DNA of 13,825 nucleotides. It comes from JAIOTG01 sp964644045. Lineage in GTDB: Bacteria > Patescibacteriota > Patescibacteriia > Patescibacteriales > JAGXOH01. The stretch's first letter is position 1. Every line of letters starts with the position of its first letter. The notes under the pieces are model-generated. The model searched no databases, had not been told where the DNA came from, and was given only the letters and a program-made list of their open reading frames with translations. Where the stretch lies: contig CAZXUK010000025.1 of assembly GCA_964644045.1 (NCBI GenBank), positions 1 through 13,825 on the forward strand, in the 5' to 3' direction. The translations under genes and the position numbers were made by a program. This document shows positions 12,810-13,825 of this stretch, in pieces.

Positions 12810-13825
12810 TTATTCCACATTACCCGTTTTTTGCAGATCCAATAACTTGCGATACAAACCGCCTTTATTCTGCGCCAACTCATTATGGCCACCTTGTTCC
12901 ACCACTTGCCCATCTTCCAAAACTATAATCTTATCCGCTTTTTTGATAGTGCTGAGGCGATGAGCAATAAGAATCATAGTCCTTCCCTTGCCCAGCCTCT
13001 CCATGGCCTGTTGAATTAATTTTTCACTATAACTGTCCAGATTACTGGTGGCTTCGTCAAAAATAAGAATGGACGGATCAGCCAAAACAGCCCGGGCAAT
13101 ACCAATCCTTTGCCTTTGCCCTCCGGAAAGCTTCATTCCTCTTTCGCCCACCAAAGTATTGTATTCATCGGGTAAATTATTAATGAATTCCTCGGCATTG
13201 GCCACTTGAGCCGCATGTTTAATTTCGGCCAAAGAGGCGTTTGATTTGGCATAAGAAATATTGTCCTTCACGCTCAAATCAAATATTTCCACTTCCTGGG
13301 GAACAATAGCAATAGACTTTCTCAACGCCCGCAAATCATACTCCCGCAAATCGTAGCCGTCCAGCAACACCTGTCCTTTTTGGGGGTCATAATGGCGATA
13401 AATCATCTTGGCAATAGTGGTCTTGCCCCCTCCGGAAGGACCGACCAAAGCCGTAACCCCGCCCGGCTGGATTTCCAAATTCACATCTTTTAATGCTTTG
13501 AAATATTTTGATTTTTGGCTATCATAGCTAAAATCAACATTTTTAAATTCCAATCTTCCTTTTATTTTGGACGGTTTAATACCGTTTTCCGGACTTTTAA
13601 TGCTCGGCTCTTCGTTTATTATATCCGCAAGCCGATTCACCGCTTCTGCTCCCTCTTCCATACGATCATAAAATCTGGAAAGCCGAAACAAAGAAAAATA
13701 AGCCTTCTCGGATAAAGTAACGGCAAACACCAAAGAACCGATAGTAACCTCTCCTTGCCAGGCCAAATACACGCTTAAAACCAAAATACTCACCCGGCCC
13801 ATATCAATAATTAAATTCCTGCCCA
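12810..13825 (-). CDS. ABC exporter, C-terminal part (membrane-domain end plus ATPase), cut by the window
   Basis: The frame stays open to the right edge, so the gene is partial; at least 338 residues are present. In numbering from the internal Met at 13802, the end of the ABC transmembrane domain occupies about 1-65, with a hydrophobic helix (5-27) and the coupling region SLFRLSRFYDRMEEGAEAVN. The ATPase domain follows (about 83-320): Walker A GPSGGGKTT, Q-loop IVPQEVEIFDLSV, signature LSGGQRQR, Walker B ILIFDEATSNLD and H-loop AHRLST are all intact. The fused layout is that of homodimer- or heterodimer-forming exporters (MsbA/BmrA type) for lipids, peptides or drugs. The catalytic Glu after Walker B is present, so this half is an active ATPase. 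The substrate cannot be told. Confidence 0.9.
   Translation of the reverse strand, partial: GRNLIIDMGRVSILVLSVYLAWQGEVTIGSLVFAVTLSEKAYFSLFRLSRFYDRMEEGAEAVNRLADIINEEPSIKSPENGIKPSKIKGRLEFKNVDFSYDSQKSKYFKALKDVNLEIQPGGVTALVGPSGGGKTTIAKMIYRHYDPQKGQVLLDGYDLREYDLRALRKSIAIVPQEVEIFDLSVKDNISYAKSNASLAEIKHAAQVANAEEFINNLPDEYNTLVGERGMKLSGGQRQRIGIARAVLADPSILIFDEATSNLDSYSEKLIQQAMERLGKGRTMILIAHRLSTIKKADKIIVLEDGQVVEQGGHNELAQNKGGLYRKLLDLQKTGNVE

Noticed and set aside
1..13825. Reassigned UGA codon (Gly) as in Gracilibacteria or Absconditabacteria
   Set aside because: TGA ends several full-length genes at the expected C-terminus and forms the ATGA overlap between the permease halves, with no in-frame TGA inside conserved regions.

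Overview
This is a compact, A+T-rich bacterial segment in which all 17 recognisable genes lie on the minus strand, so transcription runs from the right edge to the left. Gaps between genes are short (none reaches 300 bases). Start codons almost never have a Shine-Dalgarno sequence close by and are instead preceded by T/A-rich runs. Proteins are rich in Lys and Glu. Several families are typical of small-genome candidate-phylum bacteria, so I infer a member of the Candidate Phyla Radiation (Patescibacteria, Parcubacteria-like), with moderate confidence and no marker gene to prove it. TGA acts as an ordinary stop, including in an ATGA overlap, so the UGA=Gly code of Gracilibacteria/Absconditabacteria is unlikely.

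Reading in the direction of transcription (high to low coordinates): the right edge holds the C-terminal part of an ABC exporter (12810-13825, cut by the window). Next come a small membrane-anchored winged-helix regulator (12331-12702) and a glutamate/aspartate-type Na+ or H+ symporter (10806-12170) with a good extended -10 promoter. A tight three-gene run follows: a SAM methyltransferase, an alpha/beta hydrolase and the arsenite methyltransferase ArsM (10538 down to 7940). After this come an acidic protein built from two copies of an unrecognised domain, a membrane-anchored SagB-type nitroreductase, and an ArsP-like permease split into two overlapping half-genes (6017 down to 5080). ArsM plus an ArsP-like permease suggests arsenic methylation and export of the methylated product.

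The left part holds a Cas4/RecB-like PD-(D/E)XK nuclease with four cysteines overlapping a DUF1294 membrane protein gene. A perfect 26-bp palindrome with extra half-sites separates these from a GIY-YIG nuclease gene. Then come a HExxH protein, a DUF4186 protein, a CDP-alcohol phosphatidyltransferase and a family 4 glycosyltransferase. The last two both act on lipids or glycolipids in related organisms. The glycosyltransferase ends in an intrinsic terminator whose stem overlaps its last codons.

Non-coding structure includes three strong inverted repeats (1911-1932, 3808-3833, 12295-12324), a diverged ~50-bp leader repeat upstream of two genes, and an identical 21-base leader and start shared by two genes. 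I saw no tRNA, rRNA, CRISPR array, insertion sequence or prophage gene. Five gene starts were moved inward from the longest open frame, for reasons given in each entry.
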